NCBI RefSeq assembly: GCF_013410115.1
Contig: NZ_JACCCV010000001.1
Span: 2,108,001 to 2,172,000, forward strand
Source: Tunturiibacter gelidiferens
Lineage (GTDB): Bacteria > Acidobacteriota > Terriglobia > Terriglobales > Acidobacteriaceae
Direction of reading: 5' to 3'
DNA length: 64,000 nt
Position 1 is the stretch's first letter. Each line of letters starts with the position of its first letter. The notes under the pieces were generated by a model. That model had not been told where the DNA came from. It ran no database searches and saw nothing but the letters and a program-made list of their open reading frames with translations. Both the position numbers and the translations under genes were made by a program. Shown here one piece after another: positions 17,860 through 26,165 of the stretch.

Positions 17860-17989
17860 GACTGCTAAAACACCACATCAGCCACGCAATTCACCACAGT
17901 CACACCAGCAAAACACCACATCAAAGCACGTCTTTTCGCCAAAACCCCCAGCAAAAACGCGCATTCACCACAAAAAATAAAAAATCCAG
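17860..17989. other. A/C-rich low-complexity intergenic stretch
   Basis: AAAACACCACATCA occurs near 17867 and again near 17910, with further CACCACA and CCAAAAAC stretches. The rest of the 350-base gap is the family C repeat. A plus-strand frame rich in Lys, His, Thr and Pro runs through it without a start or ribosome-binding site, so coding is not supported. Confidence 0.5.
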
Positions 17990-18769
17990 TTACAAACGAT
18001 CCGTCGCACGGCGCAGGGTGACCATCGGCCCACTGACGGGATGGCAGAATACCTGTCCATGGCTCAGTGCAATCCTTCTCTGCGCCAGTCCAGCCATCTC
18101 CGGATCATGCGTCACCATCACGATCGTGTGGCCATTCCGATGCAGATCCTGCAGCAGTTCCGCCACAATCTTCTGATTGGCCGCATCCAGATTCCCCGTA
18201 GGCTCATCCGCCAGCAGAATCGGCGGATTATTAATCAGCGCGCGCGCAATACAAACCCGCTGCTGCTCTCCCCCTGACAGCTCACTGGGCAGATGCGAGA
18301 CCCGGTCGCCCAGCCCAACCCGCACCAGCGCCGCCCGCGCCTCCGTCTCATCCGTCATCGAGTGAAAGTACTGCGCCAGCATTACGTTTTCGAGAGCCGA
18401 CAGGTAAGGAATCAGATGAAACTGCTGAAAGATAAACCCAATCTTGTCCGCCCGAAATCGATCAAGCTCCGTAGCAGTCATGGATGCCGTATCGATGTTG
18501 TCGATCTTCAGCTCGCCAGCCGTGGGCCGGTCGAGGCAGCCAATGAGATTGACCAGCGTACTCTTGCCCGAACCGGAGGGTCCGGTGATGGCGACCCACT
18601 CCCCGGCAACGATCGAAAAGGTGGCATCCCCAAGCGCACGCACGACGCCGCCATGCCCGGCGTACTCGCGGGTCACGTGCTTCAGTGCGATGACAGCGCA
18701 GTCGTCCCGCGTGCTTCCGGTTGGATCAGCCAGCGGCCCCGTGACTATCTTCGCTTCGCTCACAGTCAT
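17990..18769 (-). CDS. ABC transporter ATP-binding protein (MacB/LolD type)
   Basis: A 259-residue nucleotide-binding subunit: Walker A GPSGSGKST at 63-71, Q-loop IFQQFHLIPYLSALENVML, signature LSGGEQQR and Walker B ILLADEPTGNLD. It belongs to the LolD/MacB/FtsE group that works with FtsX-type permeases. It starts 6 bases after the first permease gene, within the FTR1-DUF2318 operon. Similar ATPases accompany FTR1 in the p19/Ftr1 and FetMP iron loci, so a role in iron acquisition is inferred from context. Confidence 0.92.
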   Translation of the reverse strand: MTVSEAKIVTGPLADPTGSTRDDCAVIALKHVTREYAGHGGVVRALGDATFSIVAGEWVAITGPSGSGKSTLVNLIGCLDRPTAGELKIDNIDTASMTATELDRFRADKIGFIFQQFHLIPYLSALENVMLAQYFHSMTDETEARAALVRVGLGDRVSHLPSELSGGEQQRVCIARALINNPPILLADEPTGNLDAANQKIVAELLQDLHRNGHTIVMVTHDPEMAGLAQRRIALSHGQVFCHPVSGPMVTLRRATDRL

Positions 18770-18775
18770 ATCTTC

Positions 18776-19879
18776 TCACTCACCTTTCAGCAATGCAGCC
18801 GGCTGCAGCCCCCGCAGCACCCGGGCAGGGAACAGCGCTGCCATCGCGGCGATCGCCACATTCAGCAGCAGCACCAGCGGCAGGACCGACGGTCGCGGCC
18901 GTGTGGCCGTGTGGAAGTTCCCCTCGCTGATCGCCCATGCTGCTGCAGACCCGACGACGAAGCCCACCGCTACGCCTGCCAGCGCCAGCACCAAAGCCTC
19001 CAGCAGGAACATCCCCATCAACTGCATCTGCGATCCGCCCAGCGCCTTCATCAAGGCGAAGTCTCGCCGACGCTCCAGCACGCTCGCTGACAGCGTCGCC
19101 AGCACACTCACCGCCACCGTCAGCGCGATCAGCAGCACCGCTCCGTACATCAGCGCGTGGGTGCGATCGACGATCTTCGACTCTCCCTCAACCAGCTGCC
19201 GCACGGGCTGCACCTGCATCTCGGGGAAGTCCTGCTGCAGACGCGCTATGGTTGCCTCGACCTTCGTTGCGCCTCCCGGCACCTGCAGTTCAATCACGCT
19301 TGGTCCAACTCCGGTCCACGCGGTGAAGGCGGCGAGCGGCATATAGATGCGACTGTCTTCGTCGCCGCCGGTCTTGATCCGTCCTGCTCCGTTCAGCGTA
19401 ATGGAGTGTCCCGCAAAGGTCAGGGCAACCGCGTGTTCATTCCCAACGAACTGCGCCGCCCTCTGACCAAGCAACGCAGCGTCCGAGGCTGTGGCATCAG
19501 GCCATGTCTGCACCTGCCACCACGAATCCAGCCGCCTGACCGCAGCAAAGTCTGTTCCAGCCACGACTACCGGTGTTCCGGTATCGGTCGTCGCCACGGC
19601 ATAGGCAAACTCTGCTGCCAGCGCATCAGGCCCCGCCGCCTCCTGCACGCGGGCCAGAGCATTGGTGGGCAGAGGCGCAGAAGCCGGAGCAGAGAGGACG
19701 ATGTTCGCGCCGAAGCTGCGAAACTCCTTATGCAGCTTGGCGTCGAGATCCGCGTAGAGCGTCAGAAGCGCTGTCGCCACACCAGCCGACACTGTCATCG
19801 CCACCAGGGCCGAGATGCTTCGCGCTCTGCGATGCACCAGCGACCGCCGCAACATTCCGAAGAGGCTCAGCTTGACCAT
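18776..19879 (-). CDS. FtsX-like ABC transporter permease
   Basis: A 367-residue MacB/FtsX-type permease. The N-terminal helix (LVHRRARSISALVAMTVSAGVATALLTLY) precedes a periplasmic core domain (about 45-230), and three C-terminal helices follow (240-365) with the family loop RRRDFALMKALGGSQMQL. Its start overlaps the preceding permease stop by one base (TGATG), so they are coupled. The two permeases probably form a heterodimer with the ATPase encoded next. Confidence 0.9.
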   Translation of the reverse strand: MVKLSLFGMLRRSLVHRRARSISALVAMTVSAGVATALLTLYADLDAKLHKEFRSFGANIVLSAPASAPLPTNALARVQEAAGPDALAAEFAYAVATTDTGTPVVVAGTDFAAVRRLDSWWQVQTWPDATASDAALLGQRAAQFVGNEHAVALTFAGHSITLNGAGRIKTGGDEDSRIYMPLAAFTAWTGVGPSVIELQVPGGATKVEATIARLQQDFPEMQVQPVRQLVEGESKIVDRTHALMYGAVLLIALTVAVSVLATLSASVLERRRDFALMKALGGSQMQLMGMFLLEALVLALAGVAVGFVVGSAAAWAISEGNFHTATRPRPSVLPLVLLLNVAIAAMAALFPARVLRGLQPAALLKGE

Positions 19880-21189
19880 CAGGCGTCTTCCCTCAGGATC
19901 GCCGAAGGCTCCATGCGCAGAGCCGTCCGGATCGACGGCGTACTTCCCGCAATCGCGACCACCAGCGCCAGCGCGACGACAACCGGCAGCAAGACAGGAA
20001 TCAACACAGCCTCCGCCGCACCACCGTCACCGGCAAAGATCCTCGCGCCGAGCCAAGCGGCAAGCCCCGAACCAAGCAGATAGCCCATGCTCCCCGCGAT
20101 CAGCGCCAGCAGACCTGCCTCAGCATAGAACAGCAGAGCAATCGAGCCTTTACTCGCCCCGAGAGAACGCATCAACCCAATCTCCCCACGCCTCTCAAGA
20201 ATCGCCGTCGCCATCGCCGCGCTCACCGCAAACCCCGCAGCCAGCAACGCTGCCGCGCTGATCAGCCACATCAGCCCCGAGATTCGCTTCAGCACATTGC
20301 CTTCGCTCTGCTCCACGCGTCTTACTTGCTCCGCCTGCGCTCCGGGAATCGCCTCGCGAATCTGATAGGCAATCGAGTTCGCATAAGGCCTGCAGTACCA
20401 GATCTCTCGCTGCTTCGGGGGGAGGGAGTCAGGATCGACCCGCGCAAACGCATCCTCCGGCTTGGTCCGCGCACTTACTTCGACGCGGCGGACAGCATCG
20501 TTCGCGCCCACGAAGGCTTGCGCATCGTGGAGCGTAAGCAGAATGCCATTGTCATCTTCGCCGCCCGTCGTGACGATGCCGGCAACGTCTGCGGTCAGTC
20601 GGGAAGAGGGCGCGGCCTGCGTCTCTTGCATGACGAAGGTGTCGCCAATCTTGATGTTGAGCTTCTTCGCAAGATTCGTACCAACGACCACACTCCGGCT
20701 GTCCGGATTGCTCTGCGGAACAGGCCATGATCCTTCGAGATGCCACCACGGATGCAGGGCCGGCCCTCCAGTCTTCAAACCATTGAAGTCGTGATCGAAC
20801 CAATATCCGACCGCATTAACGGCAACGAGCGGATCGCCTGCGTTCCGGGCAACCGCCATCTGGGCTGGCAACTCCGGCGAGACGCCAGTGATGTTGTTCG
20901 CCCAAAAGATTGTCTTAAGTTTTGCGAGATCACTCTCTTTCAGGTAAGCGCCACCCGAGGCCGGCTTCAGATCCACACCACCCACCTTCACGTCGAGCAG
21001 GTCGGCCTTGGGATAGACGATGATGTTGGCTCCGTAGACTGCAAGCTCTTTATGGATTCGATCGCCGATCGTGGTTGCGAGTGCGAGCATCGCCGTCACC
21101 GCCGTGGTTCCGAGCAGGATCGCTACGCCGGCCAGCATCTTGCGGCGGCGCTGTCTGCGAAAGCTCTCCATGAGGAGGCGAAAGAACAT
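19879..21189 (-). CDS. FtsX-like ABC transporter permease
   Basis: A 436-residue paralogue of the next gene in the operon. The first helix follows FRRQRRRKMLAGVAILLGTTAVTAML, then a large periplasmic domain (about 45-310) with the partner-like signature ERRGEIGLMRSLGASKGSIALL in the C-terminal helix bundle. It begins 11 bases after the FTR1-DUF2318 stop. Placement between an iron permease and an ABC ATPase mirrors the Campylobacter Cj1661-Cj1663 order, to the extent I recall it. Confidence 0.9.
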   Translation of the reverse strand: MFFRLLMESFRRQRRRKMLAGVAILLGTTAVTAMLALATTIGDRIHKELAVYGANIIVYPKADLLDVKVGGVDLKPASGGAYLKESDLAKLKTIFWANNITGVSPELPAQMAVARNAGDPLVAVNAVGYWFDHDFNGLKTGGPALHPWWHLEGSWPVPQSNPDSRSVVVGTNLAKKLNIKIGDTFVMQETQAAPSSRLTADVAGIVTTGGEDDNGILLTLHDAQAFVGANDAVRRVEVSARTKPEDAFARVDPDSLPPKQREIWYCRPYANSIAYQIREAIPGAQAEQVRRVEQSEGNVLKRISGLMWLISAAALLAAGFAVSAAMATAILERRGEIGLMRSLGASKGSIALLFYAEAGLLALIAGSMGYLLGSGLAAWLGARIFAGDGGAAEAVLIPVLLPVVVALALVVAIAGSTPSIRTALRMEPSAILREDA

Positions 21190-21200
21190 TTAGTGCTCCC

Positions 21201-22475
21201 TCATCGTTCGAAGACCGGAGCGAGCGACCGAAGATCCGCAGCCTCAATGATCAGTTGACCGCCACCGACGGTCGACTTCAGCGGGATGGGATTGCAGCCA
21301 CCCTTCTGCCCCATCGAAGACACGTTCAGAGGCGAAGCGCACATCTTGCAGGTGACTCCCTGATCGCCGATGTAGAACCCAACCGGCCCGCAGATCTGGC
21401 AGGCATCCGCGACAGAGACTATGTTTCCGTCGGGCTTTTTGAAGAGCAGAAATCGAATCTCTACGTTCCCGCCCTTGCCGTCGTCAAGGTGAACGCCGTA
21501 GCGGTGCAGCTTGTCGTCGTTGACGTCAGCCGTAGGCAGAGTCACCTGGGAACCGACCAGCGTTACGGCAGCGGTTGGAGAGAGTGCGGTCGAACTCTTC
21601 GCGTAGATGAACTCTGCTGTCGACAGAAAGATGAAGACGAAGCACGTCGCAACAACGGCGGTCATCCACATCTTCTCGCGCCGCTGGGTCCACTCGGCGC
21701 GGCGCTTGTCGGCAGGAGTCGCGTTCGCGTTTAGCACGGGGGGAGTGCGGCGCTTGTACTCCAGAAGCATCATTAACCCCGCTAGCGCGAGCATCGTTAC
21801 GAAGAAGAAGAGATCGTTGCGGACGATGGGGCCGATGAGACGCATCTCGGTCGGGCTCGACGGCAGCACGCCATTCTCGCTCAGCTCATGCAGACCGCTG
21901 ACGATCAGCTGGAACGCAACGAAATAAAGGATGACCGTGGTGACGCGGAAAAACCGCTGCAGGTTGATCTTCACGCTGCCCCGAATGAACAGAATGCCGA
22001 ACACAACGGCAACGGCGACTCCTAACAGTGTTCCGGTAAAGCTCAACAGCTCGGTCGAGTTCAGGGTGACTGCGGAAAGAATCAGAACGGTCTCGACGCC
22101 TTCGCGAAGGACCAGCAGAAACACAAAGAAGAACAGCCCCGCCTTCGATACGCCCCCCGCGCCGGTGTACTTGGAGATCTTCTCCTCGATCGAGCCCTTC
22201 ATCGTGCGGGCCGTCTTATGCATAAACCAGATCATGCTGATGACGAAAGCGGCGGCGCCCAGCATCACCCAGCCCTCGAAGATGTCCGTATTGAACTGGC
22301 TCCGGGCAATTACCACTGCCCCCGCGACGCTGGCAGCAATTGCTGAGCCCAGGGCCCAGAAGACAGTCCGCTTCAGCTCCGGCCTTCCGATCTTGGACAG
22401 GTAGGCGAAGACGATGCCGACGATCAGCGATGCTTCGACCCCCTCGCGGAGCGTGATGATAAATGCCTGCAACAT
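21201..22475 (-). CDS. FTR1 iron permease fused to DUF2318
   Basis: A 424-residue fusion. Residues 1-280 form an FTR1/EfeU-type permease with two REGVE motifs (10-14 and 124-128), the expected iron-coordinating signatures. After a linker and another membrane helix the C-terminus is a DUF2318 domain with CQICG, CKMC and GGCNPIPL motifs, probably a metal or redox centre outside the membrane. In other bacteria these parts are usually separate genes. ATG at 22475 is chosen over an upstream in-frame ATG because FTR1 proteins start right at the first helix. It heads an operon with two FtsX permeases and an ATPase. No P19/FetP gene is seen here. Confidence 0.9.
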   Translation of the reverse strand: MLQAFIITLREGVEASLIVGIVFAYLSKIGRPELKRTVFWALGSAIAASVAGAVVIARSQFNTDIFEGWVMLGAAAFVISMIWFMHKTARTMKGSIEEKISKYTGAGGVSKAGLFFFVFLLVLREGVETVLILSAVTLNSTELLSFTGTLLGVAVAVVFGILFIRGSVKINLQRFFRVTTVILYFVAFQLIVSGLHELSENGVLPSSPTEMRLIGPIVRNDLFFFVTMLALAGLMMLLEYKRRTPPVLNANATPADKRRAEWTQRREKMWMTAVVATCFVFIFLSTAEFIYAKSSTALSPTAAVTLVGSQVTLPTADVNDDKLHRYGVHLDDGKGGNVEIRFLLFKKPDGNIVSVADACQICGPVGFYIGDQGVTCKMCASPLNVSSMGQKGGCNPIPLKSTVGGGQLIIEAADLRSLAPVFER

Positions 22476-22584
22476 AACGTCTTTCTCTTCCCTGGCGGCG
22501 CTCCGGCAGGCCGGCAACCGCCAGCCCCGAGCCCATCTCCACGAGGTTGGATCAACCCCTCGTTCCACTACCTAGTGTAATGAG

Positions 22585-22597
22585 GACTAAATTGGTC
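22585..22597. promoter_or_regulatory. IscR/Rrf2-like palindrome upstream of the FTR1 operon
   Basis: GACTAAATTGGTC at 22585-22597 matches the IscR-type consensus GACTRWWWYAGTC at 12 of 13 positions and is partly palindromic. It lies about 110 bases upstream of the FTR1 start, in the divergent region shared with the GNAT gene. An iron-sulfur-sensing repressor would suit an iron-uptake operon, but a single short match is weak evidence. Confidence 0.35.
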
Positions 22598-22684
22598 GTC
22601 AATCAAAGCTGCCCGATTATCAGCCGGAATTTCTACCCGCCAGATACTCGAGCCAGACGGTCGAACACCGTATTCTCTATAAGA

Positions 22685-23377
22685 ATGACCGATCTGCCCG
22701 AGAGCCTCTTTGCAAATCCGGTGTGGAATGCCCTCCATACGAAGCACCGCCGCTTCGCCCTTTCAGCTGGGGAGGCCTGCCGCTATCCCGCCGACGTCGC
22801 TCCCTTTGCAGCCGTAGCTTCGCCGAACGAAGCCGCACTGAAGCAGCTTCACTCTCTCCTGGTACCGGGCGAATCTGTCTGGATTGTGGGCGAAAGCTAC
22901 CCCCATCTGCCGGAGCTCGTCTTCGAACAAAGGCTCGAGTGTCTCCAGATGGTCCTTCCCGCAGAGATAACATCGCCTGTGCGAACCGTCGAAATCGTCC
23001 CACTTACAAACGAAGATGCGCCAGAGATGGTAGCCCTCACCGACCTCGCATTCCCCGGCTTCTTTCGCACCAGAACCTGCGAGATGGGTTCCTACTTCGG
23101 GATACGATCTGAAGGCCAACTCATCGCCATGGGCGGCGAGCGTCTCACCCTCGACGGCTACCCGGAGGTCAGCGGAATCTGCACTCACCCCGACCATCGC
23201 GGCAAGGGCTACGCCGAAAATCTAATCTGGCAGCTTGTAAGAAACCATCGTCGCGATGGCCTCGTGTCCTGGCTTCACGTCACAGCCACGAACGATCACG
23301 CCATTCAGCTCTATCTTCGAATGGGATTCATCGAGGTCCGCAGAGTGATGCTTCACCGCATCTCTCGCAAAGTTTGA
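22685..23377 (+). CDS. GNAT-family N-acetyltransferase
   Basis: A 230-residue acetyltransferase. The C-terminal GNAT fold shows LIAMGGERLTLDGYPEVSGICTHPDHRGKGYAENL (motifs D and A, with the acetyl-CoA loop HPDHRGKGYA) and LYLRMGFIEVR (motif B). The N-terminal half is family-specific, with GESVWIVGE. ATG at 22685 is preferred because the upstream in-frame codons overlap the divergent promoter region. Resembles the FR47-like GNAT group; the substrate is unknown. Confidence 0.88.
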   Translation: MTDLPESLFANPVWNALHTKHRRFALSAGEACRYPADVAPFAAVASPNEAALKQLHSLLVPGESVWIVGESYPHLPELVFEQRLECLQMVLPAEITSPVRTVEIVPLTNEDAPEMVALTDLAFPGFFRTRTCEMGSYFGIRSEGQLIAMGGERLTLDGYPEVSGICTHPDHRGKGYAENLIWQLVRNHRRDGLVSWLHVTATNDHAIQLYLRMGFIEVRRVMLHRISRKV

Positions 23378-23560
23378 AAAGGGTTCAGTTATCGCAGTTT
23401 GGGCCAGTAGATTTCGATCGTTCGAGGCTTCACGCAAGCAGCAATTGGGATCGAATACGTCTAAACTTAGGGTTCGGGGGTTTTGCGGGCGAAGTTTGAG
23501 CCGCCTGCACACTTGCACTTTCGAAATGTCACAAAAGTCTCATCGACCGTGACACCACCG

Positions 23561-23633
23561 AATGAGACCATCGATAAATGAGACCATCGATATATGTTGG
23601 AAGAACGTAAGCATATGTTGGAAGAACGTAAGC
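23561..23633 (+). repeat. Two adjacent tandem duplications across a start codon
   Basis: A 16-bp unit AATGAGACCATCGATA is repeated at 23561-23576 and 23577-23592, and a 21-bp unit beginning ATATGTTGGAAG is repeated perfectly at 23592-23612 and 23613-23633. The second duplication copies the ATG and the first six codons of the VanZ-like gene in frame. Confidence 0.9.
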
Positions 23634-23995
23634 GCCGCTCTACCGTCATCGTTCTGGGTTGCGTCTGGATGGTGATGCTTGCCGTCTTGTCCTTTTTGCC
23701 CAACCACGACAAGCTACTGTTACACACGACCGGGCACTACCATCGTTGGGGCCATGTCGTGGCCTTTCTTACCATGACCCTTCTGCTGGTCAGCAGCGTA
23801 ACTTCCCTGCGGTCTCGAGTTGCTCTGGCCGCGGTCGTAGTGTTCTTCGGATATCTTCTAGAATTTCTGGAGCACGTAATCTACAACAACGCGTTTGAGC
23901 GGTCCGACGTGATGATAGACACACTCGGCGTCATCTTTGGACTGATCATCGTGCTGGTCCGCGATGAATACAAACGTCTCCGGCAGTTCGAATAG
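23594..23995 (+). CDS. VanZ-like small membrane protein
   Basis: A 133-residue protein with four predicted helices: one starts near residue 18 (VIVLGCVWMVMLAVLSFLP), followed by the HRWGHVVAFLTMTLLL, VALAAVVVFFGYLLEFLE and MIDTLGVIFGLIIVLV segments, a pattern of the VanZ-like family. The N-terminus begins with a duplicated heptapeptide (MLEERKH-MLEERKR) made by a 21-bp tandem duplication, so ATG at 23594 or 23615 could serve. Function unknown; VanZ-like proteins can alter glycopeptide susceptibility. Confidence 0.75.
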   Translation: MLEERKHMLEERKRRSTVIVLGCVWMVMLAVLSFLPNHDKLLLHTTGHYHRWGHVVAFLTMTLLLVSSVTSLRSRVALAAVVVFFGYLLEFLEHVIYNNAFERSDVMIDTLGVIFGLIIVLVRDEYKRLRQFE

Positions 23996-24075
23996 GGTCA
24001 GCAAGCTCTCACGGAAAGATCTTTGGCTGCGGCCCTAACGATTCTGGATTTTGAGATCTGGAATTTGGGATGGAA

Positions 24076-24152
24076 TGGTGCGCCCGGAAGGATTCGAACC
24101 TCCGACCCTTTGGTTCGTAGCCAAATGCTCTATCCAACTGAGCTACGGGCGC
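24076..24152 (-). tRNA. tRNA-Arg(ACG)
   Basis: Reads 5'-3' on the minus strand from GCGCCCGTAGCTC to ...CGGGCGCACCA, with CCA encoded. It has a seven-pair acceptor stem, anticodon loop CTACGAA with anticodon ACG, and a GGTTCGAATCC T-arm. It shares about 72 of 77 bases with the tRNA-Arg(TCG) at 31703. Left boundary of the probable island. Confidence 0.95.
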
Positions 24153-24177
24153 ACATTGCGTGGGTTGCAACCTTTTA

Positions 24178-24206
24178 AAGATATAGGATTTCGCTCTTTG
24201 CGGCAA
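24178..24206 (-). promoter_or_regulatory. Candidate promoter of tRNA-Arg(ACG)
   Basis: On the minus strand TTGCCG (24201-24206) and TATCTT (24178-24183) are spaced by 17 bases and would start transcription about 20 bases before the tRNA. No other promoter-like signal stands out in the 328-base gap between this tRNA and the iron-sulfur subunit gene. Confidence 0.45.
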
Positions 24207-24480
24207 GCCGAGCATACATCGAAAGTGAGTAACGACAAGTCCTTCCCGAAAAGCAAAGGCCCAGCGAAAGATCGGCCAACGAAGGGGAAAAATGCTGTGA
24301 ACATGGGGACCCCTGAGAGATTTGATGTGCCGACCCTTGCGTGCTTGAATGACGACCGCTCTTCACCTCGATTCACCGACAGGAAATCAGCAAAAGTCTC
24401 CGGAGGTCACGGCAGTTGAGAAGTCGCTATGTATGAAATAATTCCGTACGTTCAAAGAGCGCCGTGTCCGGAGGTGGAAC

Positions 24481-25134
24481 TTGGCCGTCGATGAAAGAGA
24501 CACAAAAGAACCAACGTCTTCCTTAGGGAAGCTGAGCCGCAGATCGTTTCTGTCGCACATGGGAGCCGCAGGCGTTGCTACCGCCGCGACAGCGGTCACT
24601 CCGCTAGTCGTGTCTTCAGCGATAGCTGAGACGCAGGAGAGGACAGTTCATGACGCGCAGGCCATCCCAGGAACGATGCCAGTGACTCTCAAGGTGAACG
24701 GCCAGTCATATTCGGTTCAGATTGATCCGCGTGCGACGCTGCTGGACACCTTGCGCGAGACGTTGCATCTCACCGGCACCAAGAAAGGTTGCGACCACGG
24801 GCAGTGCGGCGCTTGTACGGTGCACATCAATGGCCGACGCGTGAACAGTTGCCTTACCTTTGCGGGCATGCAGCAAAACGTGGAGATCACCACAATCGAA
24901 GGTCTCGGCCAACCCGGTCACCTGCACCCAATGCAGGAGGCTTTCGTGGAGCACGACGGTTTTCAGTGCGGATATTGCACCTCCGGACAGATCATGTCTG
25001 CTGTCGCCATGGTGAAGGAGCCGTGGGGAACAGGGGATAGCGATGTGAAGGAGGCGATGAGCGGCAATATCTGCCGTTGCGGAGCGTATCCAAATATCGT
25101 TGCGGCAGTTCAGGCAGTTCGGCGAATGGCATAG
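24481..25134 (+). CDS. Aldehyde/xanthine dehydrogenase-type [2Fe-2S] subunit with Tat signal
   Basis: Small iron-sulfur subunit of a PaoABC (YagTSR)-like molybdenum hydroxylase. The start is TTG at 24481 with GGAGG 7 bases upstream. A Tat signal (RRSFLSHMGAAGVATAATAV, about 20-39) precedes a plant-type ferredoxin domain (CDHGQCGACTVH near 101-112) and a second cluster domain (FQCGYCTSGQ, ICRCGAYPN). Both [2Fe-2S] ligand sets are complete. Tat export implies a periplasmic enzyme, with the other subunits carried as passengers. It heads a tight three-gene operon. Confidence 0.93.
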   Translation: MAVDERDTKEPTSSLGKLSRRSFLSHMGAAGVATAATAVTPLVVSSAIAETQERTVHDAQAIPGTMPVTLKVNGQSYSVQIDPRATLLDTLRETLHLTGTKKGCDHGQCGACTVHINGRRVNSCLTFAGMQQNVEITTIEGLGQPGHLHPMQEAFVEHDGFQCGYCTSGQIMSAVAMVKEPWGTGDSDVKEAMSGNICRCGAYPNIVAAVQAVRRMA

Positions 25135-25147
25135 GAGGAGATCGGCG

Positions 25148-26155
25148 ATGGAACTCTTCGAACTGGTGACGGCCAACACGATTCCAGATGCGGTGAAGGC
25201 TCAGGCGAAGTCCTCCACGGCGCAGAATGGCGCAGAGGTGCGATTCATCGCTGGTGGCACCAATCTGATTGACTACATGAAGCTGAACGTCGAGCGGCCG
25301 ACACGATTGGTGGACATCAACGGTCTGCCGCTTGACCAGATCGAGAAGACTGCAGACGGTGGGCTGAAGATCGGAGCTCTCGCACGAAACTCAGACGTGG
25401 CTCAGGATCGAACGGTGAAGGAGCAGTATGCGGTTCTGTCGCAAGCACTGCTGGCTGGTGCGTCTCCGCAGCTGCGCAACATGGCGACGACTGGAGGCAA
25501 CCTGCTCCAGAAGACGCGCTGCGTCTACTACAGGGATACCGCGACTGCGTGTAACAAGCGTGAACCGGGCTCTGGCTGTTCAGCTATCAGCGGCTACAAC
25601 CGCATGCTGGCGATCCTGGGGACAAGCGAGCACTGCATCGCGACGAACCCTTCCGACCAGAACGTCGCGCTAATGGCGCTCGATGCCTCAGTCCATATCG
25701 AGGGAGTAAAAGGCCAGCGGACCGTGCCGATTGCGGAGTTCTACCTTGTTCCTGGGTCTACCCCGCAGCGTGAGACTGTTTTGGAGCCAGGCGATCTGGT
25801 GACGCAAATCACGCTGCCCAAGCTGCCCGTCGGCGCAAAGAGCGTGTACTTGAAGCTGCGTGATCGCGCCTCCTATGAGTTCGCGTTGGCCTCAGCGGCA
25901 ATAGTGATGAAGCAGGACTCAAGCGGAAAGATCGAATTCATTCGCGTTGCGATGGGCGGGGTTGGAACCAAGCCATGGCGCTCCACGGAAGCTGAAAAGG
26001 CGCTTCTCGGAAGGTCTGCGACCTCGTCAACCTTCCTGGCTGCAGCGGACGCGGCAATGCACGGCGCGAAGCCTCAGAGCCAGAACGGATTCAAAGTTGA
26101 ACTGGCAAAACGCTGCCTGACGCACGCGATGGGACAGGCGAGTCAAAGCGCCTAA
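25148..26155 (+). CDS. Aldehyde/xanthine dehydrogenase-type FAD subunit
   Basis: A 335-residue FAD-binding subunit. RFIAGGTNLIDYMKLN near 36-51 and MATTGGNLLQKTRCVYYRD near 117-135 are the flavin-binding motifs of the FAD_binding_5 family. It contains several cysteines (CNKREPGSGCSAISG, HCIATNPSDQ) like PaoB/YagS, which binds an extra [4Fe-4S] cluster. Start ATG at 25148 has AGGAGGAGA upstream and lies 13 bases after the iron-sulfur subunit stop. Confidence 0.93.
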   Translation: MELFELVTANTIPDAVKAQAKSSTAQNGAEVRFIAGGTNLIDYMKLNVERPTRLVDINGLPLDQIEKTADGGLKIGALARNSDVAQDRTVKEQYAVLSQALLAGASPQLRNMATTGGNLLQKTRCVYYRDTATACNKREPGSGCSAISGYNRMLAILGTSEHCIATNPSDQNVALMALDASVHIEGVKGQRTVPIAEFYLVPGSTPQRETVLEPGDLVTQITLPKLPVGAKSVYLKLRDRASYEFALASAAIVMKQDSSGKIEFIRVAMGGVGTKPWRSTEAEKALLGRSATSSTFLAAADAAMHGAKPQSQNGFKVELAKRCLTHAMGQASQSA

Positions 26156-26165
26156 GGAGACGACG

